From: Hippopus hippopus
Taxonomy: Eukaryota > Mollusca > Bivalvia > Cardiida > Cardiidae
Length of the DNA: 64,000 bases
Direction: 5' to 3'
Assembly (NCBI GenBank): GCA_946811185.2
Contig: OX328101.1
Coordinates: forward strand, 17,902,122-17,966,121
In this document: in pieces, positions 13,101 to 28,100 of the stretch
Numbering within the stretch: the first letter of the stretch is position 1
Layout of the letters: each line of letters begins with the position of its first letter
The notes under the pieces: model-generated
Database searches by the model: none
The model's input: the letters and a program-made list of their open reading frames with translations, nothing else
Told to the model about the DNA's origin: nothing
Made by a program: the position numbers and the translations under genes

Positions 13101-16100
13101 ACACATCTCCATGATGAATGATACCAAGCAAGCCATCATATAATTATGGATCCATGAAATCCATTTTGAGTAACAAGTGACTGAATCATGAGGTACACTG
13201 GTCCTTTAACATGCAGAAAGTTTACCAATAGCAAAATATTTTTGACCCAGGTCAGCCTGCGCACCTGAGTCAATACTTTTTTGCAGTTACATTAAGTCCC
13301 CTTTCCACAGGGCATGGCTCATATAAATCTGTCTGAAAGGTAAGACAGATGGACAGACAGCTGGACAGGCCAAAACACTATCCCTCCACCCTTAGGCAAG
13401 GACTATAATACTGACACACATGCATGACTTAAATCAACTGATTGATGACTTCACCTAACTGTAAGCAAAATCAACAAAATGACTCATCCAAAAATCTGTT
13501 TTTCAGTCTAAATCTTTATTGTATGTTTTCTTTTTCTGGTATTTTGATAGGCAATGTCAATTGTGAAGATAATCAATACATGTCATGGTAAAGAACCCAA
13601 ACTTACAGTGATCATGGTAAACATCCTTTTCAGCTGTTCTGTTTTACCAATAAAAATATCTGGCATAACAAAACACAACAGGGACATCAGCTCTAATAGA
13701 TTGTTCTGTAATGGCGTACCTGTCAGTAACAGTCTTCGTTCAGCCTGCAATACAGAAATATACAATAAAATCTTTATGATTCAAATATGCTGTGTTCAAA
13801 TATTACAATTTTAAAATGAAAATGGAATACACAAAATAACAAACTTCATTTTGCAAAAACAATCTAGGACCATCATGAAAATTGACTTGATATCCTTAAC
13901 TAGTGCTTTGACAGAGAAAAGAGATGCTTAACCCTTTACCACACGATAAAATTTTAAACTGGTCCAAAATGAAAGCGTTTACTGACGACAAGCTAGAGGT
14001 GTTCCATATGATGAAATTTGTATTTGATAGGGTAGAAAACATTGTGGGAAAAGGAGAAAATACTGTTTACCAGAATTTTCTCCTTTTCCCACTATGTTTT
14101 CAAAAGTCTTCTTTCTCAGGGTCATTAAAAGTCGTGATTGTGTGGTATAGAGTTAAACCATTTTACATGAAAATGTATTGCTTCATGGCAGACAATTCTT
14201 CAATGCAAAGGTCAGATGTGAAAAACTGTTATCTGCAAAGTTTCGGAACACTGATAGCAAAACTGTAGGAGGAATATGCGACAGAAATATGTTTTTTCCA
14301 TGTACACAAACAGACAGACAGATGAAACTAGAGCTGTCACTGACTGTGACTTAATACCCCCGCCAGCGCTTTGACAGAAACAGGCAATTTAACAAAAATT
14401 TTTCTAAGTTCAAGGGGAGATTACCCTTGAATCATAGGGAGTAGATGATTGAAAACTGCGTCTTGCACAACTTCAGTATACGATCAATGTATCAACAAAC
14501 TTTCAATACAATAGCAGCAAAACTGTAGGAGGAGTTCGCGACACAAAATTACTAGTATTTTGTACACAGACAGACACACGGACGGACACACAGACGGACA
14601 GACAGGCTGATTCCAGTATACCCCCGAAAACATTCGTTTTGCAGGGGTATAAAGACAAGCATATACCATTATTTCATTAAAAAAAAAAATTCCTCGAGAT
14701 TGTTTTAAAAAGTTGCCTATTGTAGATAGTTATGACTTCAAAGATGTTCAGTTATTGGTCAGACCTTCATTACTGACATATATACCAGACAAACAGGCCA
14801 GCAAGATATACAAAAAACTAAGTTACCGAAACTGAAAGTTTTTCAAGTTAAAAGAAGTCCATGATGGAACCAATCAATACTCTTTTTTCTCTTTACCAAA
14901 TGACAAAAATTTGAAGTGGTCCAAATTGAAAGCATTTGCAGACTACAATTCAAATGTGACTTGAATTATGAGATTTGACTGTGAAAAAGAAGAAAACATT
15001 GTGAAAAAAAAGGAGAAAATGCTGGTTACCAGCATTTTCTCCTTTTTCCACAATGTTTTCATAAGCTTTCTTTCTCTGGGACGCTAAAACTAGTGACTGT
15101 GTGGTAAAGAGTTAAGACTTTCTTTAAACTCTTTTCTGATGTTTGCAACCTTGTATTTTAAATTATGTACACAATACATACACTAATTCTCATGAGATTC
15201 TGGTAGCGTAATGAGGACATGTTTTTCAACAAATGTCCTTCATCAAAAATAGCGTAATGGAATTCAAATTTCTTGAATAATGCCCTGTCTTCTACACTTC
15301 CTGTCACCATGTTGTACCTGAAACAGCCGAAGATAATACTGTTACAATTGATCAGCACCTCTTGCAGAGTGCCTTGCAGCAATTCAAGTAGTTTCTCCTT
15401 TTGCAGCAATGATTTCAAGAAAAGATTGCATGCCTGGCAGGGTAGTTCAGTGGTTAGCATATCTGACTTGTGACCTGGCAGTTATTAGTTTGATACCCTG
15501 TTGAGGCAAACTTTCTTTCCATGATTTTCACCTCTCACCTGTGTTGCATGTGAGAAAAGTAGTCAGTGGCTTGGAGAGAAAGTTGTGTCAGTACCGGTGT
15601 GAGAAAGCAAGGGAACACATGCGTAGGTGCACTGACCACCGTGATATGACCTATGCTGTTAAAACAGCATTAAACTCCAATACAAACAAACAAAAGAAAA
15701 GATTGAATGAGGTAGGATTATATCATATGTACATGTGCAAAGCACAAAGTAGAGGCCTGATCAACACATCTATTATCTTAATTTGTGTTTCGACTGATAT
15801 TTCAAAAAATTGTTAACACTTGTCTTCTACAAAGTCTCTCAATTTGGGCCAGTCTGATATTTTGTTGTTTGGTAAAGAATTAACACGTATCTGAACTAAC
15901 GAATATAATTGTATGCTAGAATTCTACATCAATCTATTTCATGCAAACATATATAAGAAAGATATATTACGTTGTGATGATGACATGAAAATCATCGGGC
16001 TTGTTGTACAGTATATATTGTCTTGTTGCCCGTCTGTCCTCTTGTGACCCATAGTAAATCAATACTTTTAATGCTGGACACCATCTTTTTGCCTCTCTTA

Positions 16101-19100
16101 TCCAGTTATCTGTAAAATATGACCCAATTTTGCCATACCCAAACACTGTATCTTATTTTTATCATTCAATCAGAGGGTTAAATGTTAAGGTTTCCAATTC
16201 AGCAGACAATGTAGATTAAGATCAGGCTGAACATAATATCTAGTGTGATCTTGAGACTACAATGTCCAATACTTTTTATGAGGCTGAAGTAGTCTTTCAA
16301 TTTCAATCTTAGGTTCATTCTAATGAAAACTCCACTTCATTTATTTATTTACCTATCGTCACATGACCAAATAACAGATATATGTAACAACAAAAAAATA
16401 TATGGCACCCAGTCATAGGGTCAGAATTACTGTAAGTGATGGGATAAAAAAAACTGTGTACTTCCACTTCATGAAAAGGAAAAGTAACACAAATTCTTGA
16501 TTTACTAGGACTTTACAAGTGTGACCTGATTGGTAGAGTGAATCAAAGTACAAGTGATACACCAGATTGTAAGGCCTGAGTGAATCAATGTACAAAGTTA
16601 ATGATACACAAAATTGAACTCTCCAAGCTGAGTTGCTATAAATTGCAAACCATTAACCTCTATCTGAACAGCATGCTCAGGGCCTGCTCTGGCTTTTTTT
16701 TTTCTTTCGCCACTATTTTCGCCAATTTAAAAAACTTTTCGCCACTTTTTTTATTTATGAGCCATTTTTTTGGCCACTTTTCCTAATTTATTACCATTTC
16801 TTTCGCCACTTTTCTTAATTTATGAGCCATTTCTTTCTACTTTTTCGCTACTTTCCTTTTTACCACCATTTATCCCCCTTTATTCCGTTCAGGTATCAGA
16901 CACAGAGAACAAGGTTTTTTTTTTCAATTTTAATTCATTTGTACAAACATGGAAACATGAATGATGAAAATTACATGAAGGGGATTTAATCCTTTAGCAC
17001 ATGACACAATTTTAGACACATCCAAACCAAAAGCATATACAGACATCAATTTTAAATGTTGCCGAAACAGTGGAAGATTGTCTGTGATAGGATAGAAAAC
17101 ATTATTTGAATAGGAGAATATGCTGGTTACTAGCATTTTTTTCTTTTCTCACAATGTTTTCATAAGTCTCCTTTATTGAGGTTGTTAAAAAGTTGGCATT
17201 GTGTGGGTTGATAAAACAAACAAAAAAAAAAAACCATGGTAAAAACGCAATGTAGTTAAATTCTGTTTGAATCTAGAAGCAGACTTGTGCTGCAAGTAGA
17301 CAGTATTTCTTCCATGAACTTTACAGGAGAAATTATAGTATGTGATGAAAGAATTTCTGTATGCCTGCGTTGAGTGAAAAACAGTTGAATCTTACTATCA
17401 CTTTTGGATATGATTTGCTTATCAAAGAAAAAAATGAGAAGGATTTTTATCTACTTGTTGACTCAAAAGAACATTATCTGACCATTGGGTTTTGATTGCC
17501 TTGTAATTTATGACCCCATTAATGCAGAGTCATACATTACTTCAAACCCTGACATTTCTCATCAGATTACAAATAATGTCCAGAGTGATGAGAAAAGGAA
17601 AAAAAAACTTCTTCACGGCTGTAATGAGGACCAACCACAATCTTGATTAAAAAACATAACTAGGACTTGGTAAAATTTAAAAGTATTAAACTTAACAAGG
17701 TTTACAGAGATCAGGGATCGTATATATACGATCCCTAAAGAGATGTAATCTAGATAGTCAATAAAACAGCTGATAGGAAGGAAAAGGTGTAGTGTATTCT
17801 AAAAATAGAATGCTATAAATAGAACACTGCACTGCAGATTTTGCTTGAGCTGCCGATGTGAGGAAGGCAAACGATTGTTTTCAAGATTTTTTAATCCTTT
17901 GGTTTACCATCCATCATTGTAATTTATTGAAAACTATTTGTAAGAATAGATCTATCTCCAGCAGTACAAAGAGGTAATTCTGCTTTATTTTACGACTATT
18001 CATGTATTGAGAATCAGTACTGATCGTCTGACGTCATTTAAACAAATAAGCAGACGCTTTACCTGTGGGAAAAAAAGACAGGTTTTCATGGGATAAAGGG
18101 GTGGATTTAGCGAGTTAGTAACAGATATGAATCATAACACTCTGCTGTCTTGTCTAAATTTACAAAGTTGATAAAGGATAACTGGCGTCACCCTTTGCCT
18201 TAGATAGCCAATATTTCATGAATATAGCCAGGTCGGGAATTTTTTAAGGCGAAGTTTTTTCGCCGAGCAAAGCTTGACGAGGCAAAGTTGAGCCATTGAA
18301 GGCGACTTCTTCGCCCACGTCGCCCTGTAGCTTGTTCCCTGCTTCACCCTTTCTCCACTTGTCTCGTGAGTTGAGACAAAAACTGAAGAATTGCCTATAA
18401 AAAACTTTCGCCACTTATTTTCGCCAGTTAAAGAAAAAATTCGCCACTTGTTCAGAATTTTCGCATTTGGCGAAAATGGCGAACGGCAGCGCGGGCCCTG
18501 ATGCTTCTGCCAATTGGGACATGTACCTTCAGATTTTAATACCCAAACAAATACGTCCATGGTAGCCTCAATATGAACCAACATTTTTTTTTTCCACATC
18601 ATACACATAAACACATTCCTTTTCGTATTTCATATAGTTCAGACATGAAGTTTAGGTAACAACTGACCAATGAAACTTTTATCAGACAAGCTGATATTTT
18701 AATGTCATTTCCTATTTAACTAAACACACTTTTCTTCTAAAACTTCAGTTTCTGGAAAGATAATAATTAGTAATTCTAGAAACTGGGTTTAAGTCATTAC
18801 CAAATGACACAATGTTAGACATGTACACATTGAAAGCATTTACAGGCGGAAAAATGTTGTTTCAATGCTGGTGTTTGTTTTCAAAGTTATAGAAAACATT
18901 GTGGGAAAGAGAAAATTCAATTTACCAGCATTTTCTCTTTTTCCAACAATGTCTTCAAAAGCCGTTTCCATCTGGATCATGAAACTTCAGGATGTTTGGT
19001 ATGAGTTTAATCAAATCAAAGACACAGGAAAAAGAAATTACAATACCTATTGTAGAAGATGGTACAATGATGACATGGGGACCTGTCTCCCCTTCTGACA

Positions 19101-22100
19101 GTAAATGAGCTAAAAATGCTATTGTCTGGATAGTTTTTCCAAGTCCCTGAAAAATCAACATTTGATTTAATCATGGAGCTACTTCAGATCATTGTAAAAT
19201 ATGGATAGTCTATAAAAAATCAAGTCAAATTGCAAACAGAAATATTGAGATAAAGGAGAAATCGCTCATCATGAGAGATTTCTCCATTTGTTATAGTATT
19301 TCAAAAGTGGTCTACTCTACGACAAAAATATTGTCTGCGGATGGAAGAGAGCTAACACAACCTGTTTACCATCTGTACAAAAGGCATATCATGATCCACA
19401 TTTTAAAAACTAATATCTTGGAATATGTTGTCTTGTTATCAAGCCAAGACAAAGTCATAGGTGTCAAAAGCTTGTTTAGATGTTTCTCACATTTTACACT
19501 ACAAAAATCTTTTAAGACTGCCATAAATACATGTGGAAATGACAACTTTAAAATGACTCAGTAAACATATTCAGTAATAACAGAGAGTTTTGGAAAATGT
19601 CAGTTTTTGCACGATGAAGCAGAGGAGAACGTAGGTGACACAGGGGCTATGACAATACCGACTTTTTTTTTTAACAACAGGGAAGCTGATAAAATGTTCC
19701 ATGATTAAAATTGTGTTAATCATACAAACCATTTCATCAGCTAAAATACCATTCAGCTCCTGAGAGTGCATAATACGTAACCAATTCAGGCCAACCATCT
19801 GAAAGGGCTTTAACTGAAGACTGAAAGAAAAATGCATTAATGGTAAAGTAACAGTGGCTTTGCTGTATTCAGCTTTCAACTCTTTAACATACCCACAAAA
19901 TTTCAGACCCATCCAAATTAAAGAAATCAACACATCAAATGTTGCTCAAATAATGAGATTTGTCTCTGACAATGTCAAAAACCTTATGAGAAAATGAAAA
20001 ACTGCTGGTTAAAAAACCTATCTCCTCAGGTTTATTAATCCTTTACTACACGATACAATTTAAGACTCGTCTTACTTCAAAGCATTTGTAGATAACAAAT
20101 CAAAGGTTGCCCAAGTAATGGAGCTTGCCTGTTACAGAGTAGAAAACGGTGTGGGAAAAGGAGAAAATGCTGGTTACCAGCATTTTCTCTTTTTCCCACA
20201 CTGTCTTCAAAAGCTTTCTTGCTCATGGTCGTTAAAACTCGGGATTATGTGGTAAAGGGTTAAATCACAAAATCGTATGGTAGCAGCTACATAGTTTACA
20301 TTAAAATCATACAGATCTATGATTGTAAGTCAAGGGATAAAAATATGGAGAGGTGACTGACGGTTGAAACTGCTAGGTATGTATTTCTCCTTCCATAGAG
20401 AAGTCCTCCTGGGCTCAGTGGCTATGAATAAGAAAATCATACCTCAAAGCCTGCTAGCAATACTATTTACAGGATACTGCACAGTTTCTGCTGAGCAATG
20501 GTGATACACAGGAAAGAAATGCTCCAATAAGCAATGTGATATATCTGACATATTGTGCAAAATTGGCGTAAAATACCATTCAGGAGAAAATCTCCTTCCT
20601 TTGACAGGTTTCTGTAATCTAACTTTATTGTTCATATTATGTCTGGCTGTAGTTTCCTTTTTGTATCCATTACCTAATGTATGTTAGAGGCATCATCGGG
20701 TTCTTCCCAGATCAGATCAGGCTGCACAGAACATACAGTCAAATCTTTCTATCCATTCTTATTTGACATATTCCATTAACTAGAGGCGCTTGAGCGCCTG
20801 TATCGCTCCACAGGCCTGATATTTCTATAATGGCGAAAGGAAGTTTTTAACAATTATCATTCAATCCTGCATTTTAGCTCACTGAAGAAACAATTTGGTA
20901 GACAACCACCATAGGAACTTACCTGCAAAACAACAATGAAATCCAATGAATAGTTTTAGAGAAGAAATTTTTCAAAGATTTTACTTTATACCATAAAAGG
21001 AAAATGAGTCTTCCATAAAAGCCATGTTTTTTGACAGATCTTTTTTTTTTTAAAGAATTCTGTAAACCTGTATCTAAGGAACATTCCTGCAAAATAATAA
21101 TGCTATCCAAATAGCGGTTTGGGAGGAGAAGATTTTTAAAGGTTTTTTACTTTGGTTGCCATGGCAACCAGAATTCTTCATGGAACACAATTATTTGAAG
21201 GAATTTGAAAGAGGACCACCAAAGGAACATTCCTGTGAAATTTGGTAAAAATCCAGTCAATAGTTTCTGAGGAGAAGTTTTTTTAAGAAAAAGTTTATGG
21301 ACGCACGCACGGATGAACGGACGGACAGACGGACGCACGACGGACACAACGCCATGACAATAGCTTGCTGGCCTTCGGCCAGTGGAGCTAAAAATGCTTA
21401 GAGATCCCACTATTCTTTGATCCTATTTTCTGTCAAACTTAAAATGTCCAGTTCACTCATGTATTGGGGGTCTGATACGAGCTTGAATCAGCTTTCAAGC
21501 TCCACATCAGGATCATTTTCATCAGTGAACCTATTGCCATTCATCCACATAAATAAATTTTTATTTCTTGTATTTTTTCCCCCAATGTGGTTAACATCAT
21601 GTGTCAAAGGTATCTCAGATATGCCGTGGCAGCCAGAGCACCTATCTCCATGTTCCTCTCACAAGTAGCTGTTTATGTTCATCAATGAGAAATTAATAAA
21701 TCCTGTTGCAACAACTTTCCTTCTTCCTTAACTTTCCTTCTTCCTAGGCAAGAGGTTTAGTCAATCCATGAGGAAAAGAACAGGCAACATAGACATGAGT
21801 AGATAACACACACAGCTCCAGACAGAGAGAGGAATTTTTATTTCAGAATTGAAAATATTCATTGTTCTCCACTAGACCCTATGTTACGGGTGCTGATTAG
21901 AGTGGTCTTATTGAGGTGATTCTAATGAGTACCAACAACATAGGGTTTGGAAGAGAAATAATGGATTTAGAATACTATTACTCCCTCCTTATCTGGAGCT
22001 CTGAACACAGCAAATCTAGAGAATGTTTTCACAAAATATCATTAAAAAGCGAACTAGCTTCAATAGCTTTTTCTCATAAATTCTTCTAACTGGAACTACA

Positions 22101-25100
22101 AATAAATTTATAAAAAATAATAGAAATGGTACACTTACTCTGGATTCAGATTACTGGGCTGTTTTGTGATATGATTTTCATCATCTATCTGTGTATTGGA
22201 ATGAATCAAATTGGACACTACTTCTTCCATAGAGGAGGATATTTTTTCACAGCGCTGCATAAGTCTGATAATAACTTCACGAATTTTGATTACTTCTCGA
22301 CAACCACTGATGAGATCATAGGACAAACCCTTTACTGTGAGGAACTTTTCAGTCTGATGGAAGAAAAATATGAAAAAACAAATTTTAATTAATCTTTTTG
22401 AAATTTAATATCAATTTCTGAGAGGATTCTCATGAGCTAACACTTTCGACTTTTTAGTTTCAGGTTCAAAGGGAGGTAATCCTTTAAAGGGGCGAAATCA
22501 TACCCGTCCTCCTCATTACCGACTTAAATACATAAAATTCCAATACCAATTGTTTTCTAAGTTTTAGTAGTGACAAATAAATAAATCTAATAGCTTTGGT
22601 TATCAGATAAAAAATAATCTAGCGACTTCAAGGCTCTTTTTTCCACAATATCATTAATATCAAAATATTCTATAATGTAGATCCCAGATTTGAATGCACA
22701 GAAAAAGAAGTCTGATCTCAGATGCACAATACAATTGTAATGTCAAGTCATGATATGTTACAAAATACTTTTACATAGTTATTTATTTTTTCCCTGCACA
22801 TTTTCATCTTAAGTTTTCATTTCTGAGGCTAGAGGGTGAGGAGTGAGTTCTTTTATATGATTTCAAAAACCATAAATGCCTCAATGAGGATACTAATTAA
22901 ACATTATTCAGTCACACCAAATAAGAGAAATGCTTACACAGATTTAAAGAACCAAACTTTTCATATCCTGTTTTTCATGTTCTTTTGTTTTATTGTAGTT
23001 AATTGACAGAAATAAGATTTTGACAACAGCACCACATGAGGTTGCCAACGCTCAGCTGCTGTTGTTTTTAGTGAAAATTTCAAGTCCAAAAAGGGGCATA
23101 ACTGTGTTGAAAATATGTTGATGGTTATCTGCCCATGTTGTATGGGTTCCCCTTTCGATAGTTAACAACTTGTATGAGTTTGAAGTAAATATTTTCAGTT
23201 ATGAAAGGCATATTATAAAATGTCATATTTCATGCACACAACTACAACGATGCAGACCATGACAGCAGGGCTATGACAATACCTCAAAGCTTCCTTTGAA
23301 AACAGCCAAGCTAAAAGAACACAGTTACCATGTTTTCCCATGTTGTAAATGGTCTTTGACTCACAATCAGTTCAGCTTTTTTCTTGGAACAGCCAGGTGT
23401 GGCCATCAACTCCTCCAGGGAAGCATCATCAAAGAAACTAAGTATTACAGATTTTGCATCACTGCTTTCATCCTGCATCAAAAAAATACAAAAAAAAAAA
23501 ATGATTTTATAAGTATATTAATGATCCAACCTGCACTAAGCAAGCATGTATGGAACACCCAAGAAAGTGATTGCTTGGTACTTGCTTTGTACTGGTACAT
23601 TTTCACATATTTACCTACCCTGCAAACCCAACTAACCTTGCTTAACCCCTATCCTGCTAAAAAAGTGAAATGGAACTTTCAAGTTGACAGTAAAAATCCG
23701 AATTCTGCTAGTTCAAAGGCATTTTTTTTTTTTTTTGAAAAGACATCTCTTTATCAGACAGTGTAGGGCAAAGATCAGACTGCACGTTCTGGTCAGTGAG
23801 TCATGCTTGGCAGCCTAAAGGGTTAATACAGGTTATTGCTTAACTCTTTACCAAACGACAAAATTTTAGATCCATCCAAATTGAAATCATTTGCAGACGA
23901 CAATTTCACTGTGGCTGAAATGATGGAATTTGTCAATGATAGGGCAGAAAACATTGTGGGAAAAGGAGAAAATGCTAGTTACCAGCATTTTCTCCTTTTT
24001 CTACAGTGATTTCAAAAGGATTCTTTCCCAGGGTCGTTAAAAGTCGGGACTGTGTGGTAAAGAAATAACTCTTTACCAAATGTCAATATTTTAGACTTGT
24101 CCAAATTGTAAGCATTTGCATACACCAAAATAAATATGCCTCAAAATTTGAAAATTATTTTTGGAAGGGTAGAAAATAGGTTAAAAATTGCAGACTACAG
24201 ATTAAATGTGGCTCAAATCAAGCTTTGGTCTTGAATAGGGTAGAAAATATTTTGGAAAAAGGAGAAAATGCTGGTTACAAGCATTTCTTAGAGTCACACA
24301 ACATTTTCAAAATGCATCTTCCTCTGGTTTGTTTAAACATCAAATTATTAAGAGTCGGCTTAAATATTACACACTTGTACATGTTTGATATTCATACCAA
24401 AATTTTATCTAAAAGCATGGTTAACATATCAGTATGCTGAAAACTTGAGTTATAGAAACATGGCTAACTGGAGTGTAGCTAGATAACAAGAGAAACACTG
24501 TAAATGTCTAGACACAAAGCTTACTGGAAAGTCATAAAAGTTACAAAGAAACACTGTATATTTCACAAAATCATGTTACAATCGGAATATTGGTACCATC
24601 TATCACAGCTTAACCCTTTCCCAGACAAGCCCTTGTTTTTACGTGTCTGCAGTACAAGTCTTTTGAAAACTCTGTGGGAAAAGGAGAAATTGCTCGTAAC
24701 GACCAATTTCTCCTTTTCCCACAGTGTTTTCTACCCTTTTGGAGAACTTTCCCCCATTTCCATCATATTTAAAATTGTCGTCTGCAAGCTCTTTCAGTTT
24801 GGAAGAGTCTAAAATTTGTCGTTTGGGAAAGAGTTAAATAAAAGGTTTACCTCCATACTGTCAATACTGGCATCTGATTCATTCCCATAATCATCTTCTT
24901 CATCGTCTAGGTCAACCTCTACATCTGAAAAGTTTGGGATGAATTTTGTTTGTTTTATGGTGTTTAGCACCATTTCCAACATTATGTCAGTTAGATCACA
25001 GTGGCCAGTGCACTTATTCCTGCTTTCCTGGAGTTTTTTCTTTTTAACCAGGACTTCCCACAATATTCTTCCCAAGCCTCTGGCTGCTTTCCCACATAAC

Positions 25101-28100
25101 CATGGTTGAAACAATGAACAGCAGTGAGTGATGATTGAATCCTGTCACAATGACTATCATCAATTCTTGTAAAGAAGTTTGCCTTTCTGGGGATTCAAAC
25201 CAATGACCTCTTGGTCTCAAATCCTGTATGCTACCAACCAAGCTCCCAGGCTCCGCTTGAAATAAATAAAAGAGGCTTACATGGATGACTCTCTGTTTTA
25301 GGAGGTCATAAATCAACGAAAGGGTATAATGTCTAAGATCCTACCTCGTTTTTTGATTCCCTCTCTCGCCTTTGCTCTGACCTTATTTTCAGTTGTTGCA
25401 GATTTCAGTGTGACTGTATCACTCATTAAAACTGTTGCATCGGCCACTACCCAGTTATTGGATGAGAGAGATCGTATAATCTCCTGTAATAGATCAGTCA
25501 CATAATATCATACAGTTATACATGCATTAAGAGACCGCTCTAGAGAACTAACAAAAGTGGTCTCTTACATCAGGTGGTCTTTTAACACAAGTGGAATCAA
25601 ATTTTTTGAAGGAGGACTGTGGAACTAAAACAGTGGTCTCTCCAAGCAGTGGGCTACTTAACCCTTTACCGCACAATGCTGACTTTTAACAACCCTGCGA
25701 AAGAATTCTTTTGAAAACATTGTGGGAAATGGAGAAAATGCTGGTAACCAACATTTTCTCCTTTTCCCACAAGGTCTTCTACCCTAACAAAAAAAGCTTG
25801 CACTGTTTGATCCACATTAAAATTTTCGTCTGCAAATGCTTTCAATTTGGACAAGGCTAAAATTTTTTCGTCTGGTAAAGGGTTAATACAGGTTCTATCT
25901 AAGGAGGATTCGACTGTACATTTATTTGCTTCTTTTTCAAATGATCCACAAATTGCAGACTAGATACTTGATTGAAGGACCGACCATTCCACAAAGGTTT
26001 CCATATCACTAAAAATAATACTTTTCTCGGTCTTTGTGTTACTTCAAGTCTAGATAAAGTTAGAGATTTCCAAAAGGTCTACGGCCCCTAACTCATCGGT
26101 AAACATCAACGTTTTCATAAAGGTTATTCGGCCAATTTCGGCAGCTTCCATTTTTTAATGTGATAGTTAGGGGCCGTAGACCTTAATTATGTACCAGATG
26201 ACAAAATAAGACTGTCAGGCTGCAGCCAGCAAAAAGTCGCAAATTTACATATGTTTCTTGTGCCAGTGGTAAGATGGTTGAACCCCTAGAATGCATGCAA
26301 CAAATATATGGAGACTAGATTCTGAAATCAGTTTCGATCCTAAACCACCCATATATGACACCTTCACAGACACGAAAATATAAAGTTGACAAAAGGCACT
26401 AATAATGCTGTTTCTTTTGGTACTTTTTGTGGAGAGAAAAACATGCTAAAACACATCCTCTACTGATGGATTTATCATCAAATCTAAGATAAGTCCATTA
26501 TTGAGAGCAACTGAAGAATACAAATGTTGTCCAAATGGTGGGACTTTTCTTTAGAAGGATAGAAAACATTGTGGGAAAAGAAAAAATACTGGTTAACAGC
26601 ATTTCATCTTCTTCCCATGCTTTCAAAAGCCTGGAAGTTGTAGAATCAACTGATAGTTTGTAACAGTTAATAACAGTTAAGTAATGCGTTTCCTTAACCC
26701 AGTAACAATTGAGGTTAACACTTCACTACACAATCCCATGTTCTAATGACCCTAAGAACAAAAAACTTTTCATACATTTTTTTAAAAGAAAAAAAAAAAA
26801 AAAAAAAAAAAAAGCTGATACCATGCATTTTCTTCTTTCCTCAAAATGTTTTTTACCCTTTCAAAGACAAATCTCATCGTCTGAGCCACTTTTAGTCACT
26901 GGTCTGCAAATGCTTTCAGTTGGATAAAATCCAAAATCCTGTCATCTGGTAAATGGTTAACCCTTTACCAGACAATCCCGACTTTCAACGACCCTGAGAA
27001 AGAAGCCTTTTGAAAACATTGTGGGAAAAGGAGAAAATGCTGGTAACCAGCATTTTCTCCTTTGCCCACAATGTTTTCTACCCTTCCCAAAACAAATTTC
27101 AAGTTTTCAGTCACTTTTATTTTGTGGTCTGCAAATGCTTTCAATTTGGACCAGTCTAAAATTTTGTTGTTTGGTAAAGAGTGAAAACTCCATACATGCC
27201 ATATAGGTATACCTGTCTGGACTTGTCCTTAAAACAGTCCTTCAAGAACTGAACTTTCTTTTCTTTCTCTTCAGACAGTGGCTCATTCTCATCCCCATCT
27301 TTAGTCAAATCATAAATCTCGGTTGCATCAGAACGCTGTGATTCCAGCCCATACGAGACTGTTGTTTGTGAGTCCACCTCCTCTCCGCTGTCACTTGATA
27401 TTTGACGTATACGCTTGCGAGGCTGTACAGGTGTGTCGGGGTCAGAAAAACTGTCATGATTGTCTGTCCGTATTCTCTTGAAACTATTTTTACCTGACAA
27501 AAGAAAGAAAATACATTAAAATGTACTATTGCCATCACTTACGTTTGCCAGCCACATGTGTCAACCCTCTACCACATAATCCTGAGTTTTAACCGCTGCT
27601 TAGGAAGAGGTTTTTTCCGTACACAATATGGAAAAGAAGAAAATACTGGTGGCCAGCCATTTCTCCTTTTCCTTTCCAATATTTTCACCCTTTCAAAGAC
27701 AAGTTCCCTTCATTTAACTCGTTACCAAACAACAAAATCTTAGACTGGTCCAAATTGAAAGCATTTGCAGACGACAAAATAAGGGCGACTCAAAAATTGA
27801 AACTTGACTTTGGCAGAGTAGAAAACATTGTGGGAAAAGGAGAAAATGCTGGTTATCAGCATTTTCTCCTTTTCCCACAGTGTTTTCAGAAGGCTTCTTC
27901 CTCAGGGTCGTTAAAACCAGGGATTGTTTGGTAAAGGGTTAAGTCATGATTTAATTGTAAAATTTGCAAGTGCTTTCAATAAGGACAAGTTTAAAACTCT
28001 CCTATTGGGTACAGAGTTAAACAATCATCACTTTACATTCTCATGTTTGCTTGTTTGGTGTTTAATGCCATTTTCAATGTCATTACAGTCCTATCACAGT

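Noticed and set aside
15428..15480. tRNA-like box A and box B sequence
   Set aside because: Belongs to a SINE; the arms do not fold to a cloverleaf and the sequence recurs with SINE tails elsewhere.
18216..18614. 132-aa minus-strand ORF
   Set aside because: Covers the TTCGCCA-type repeat and has no splice or promoter context; composition is not protein-like.
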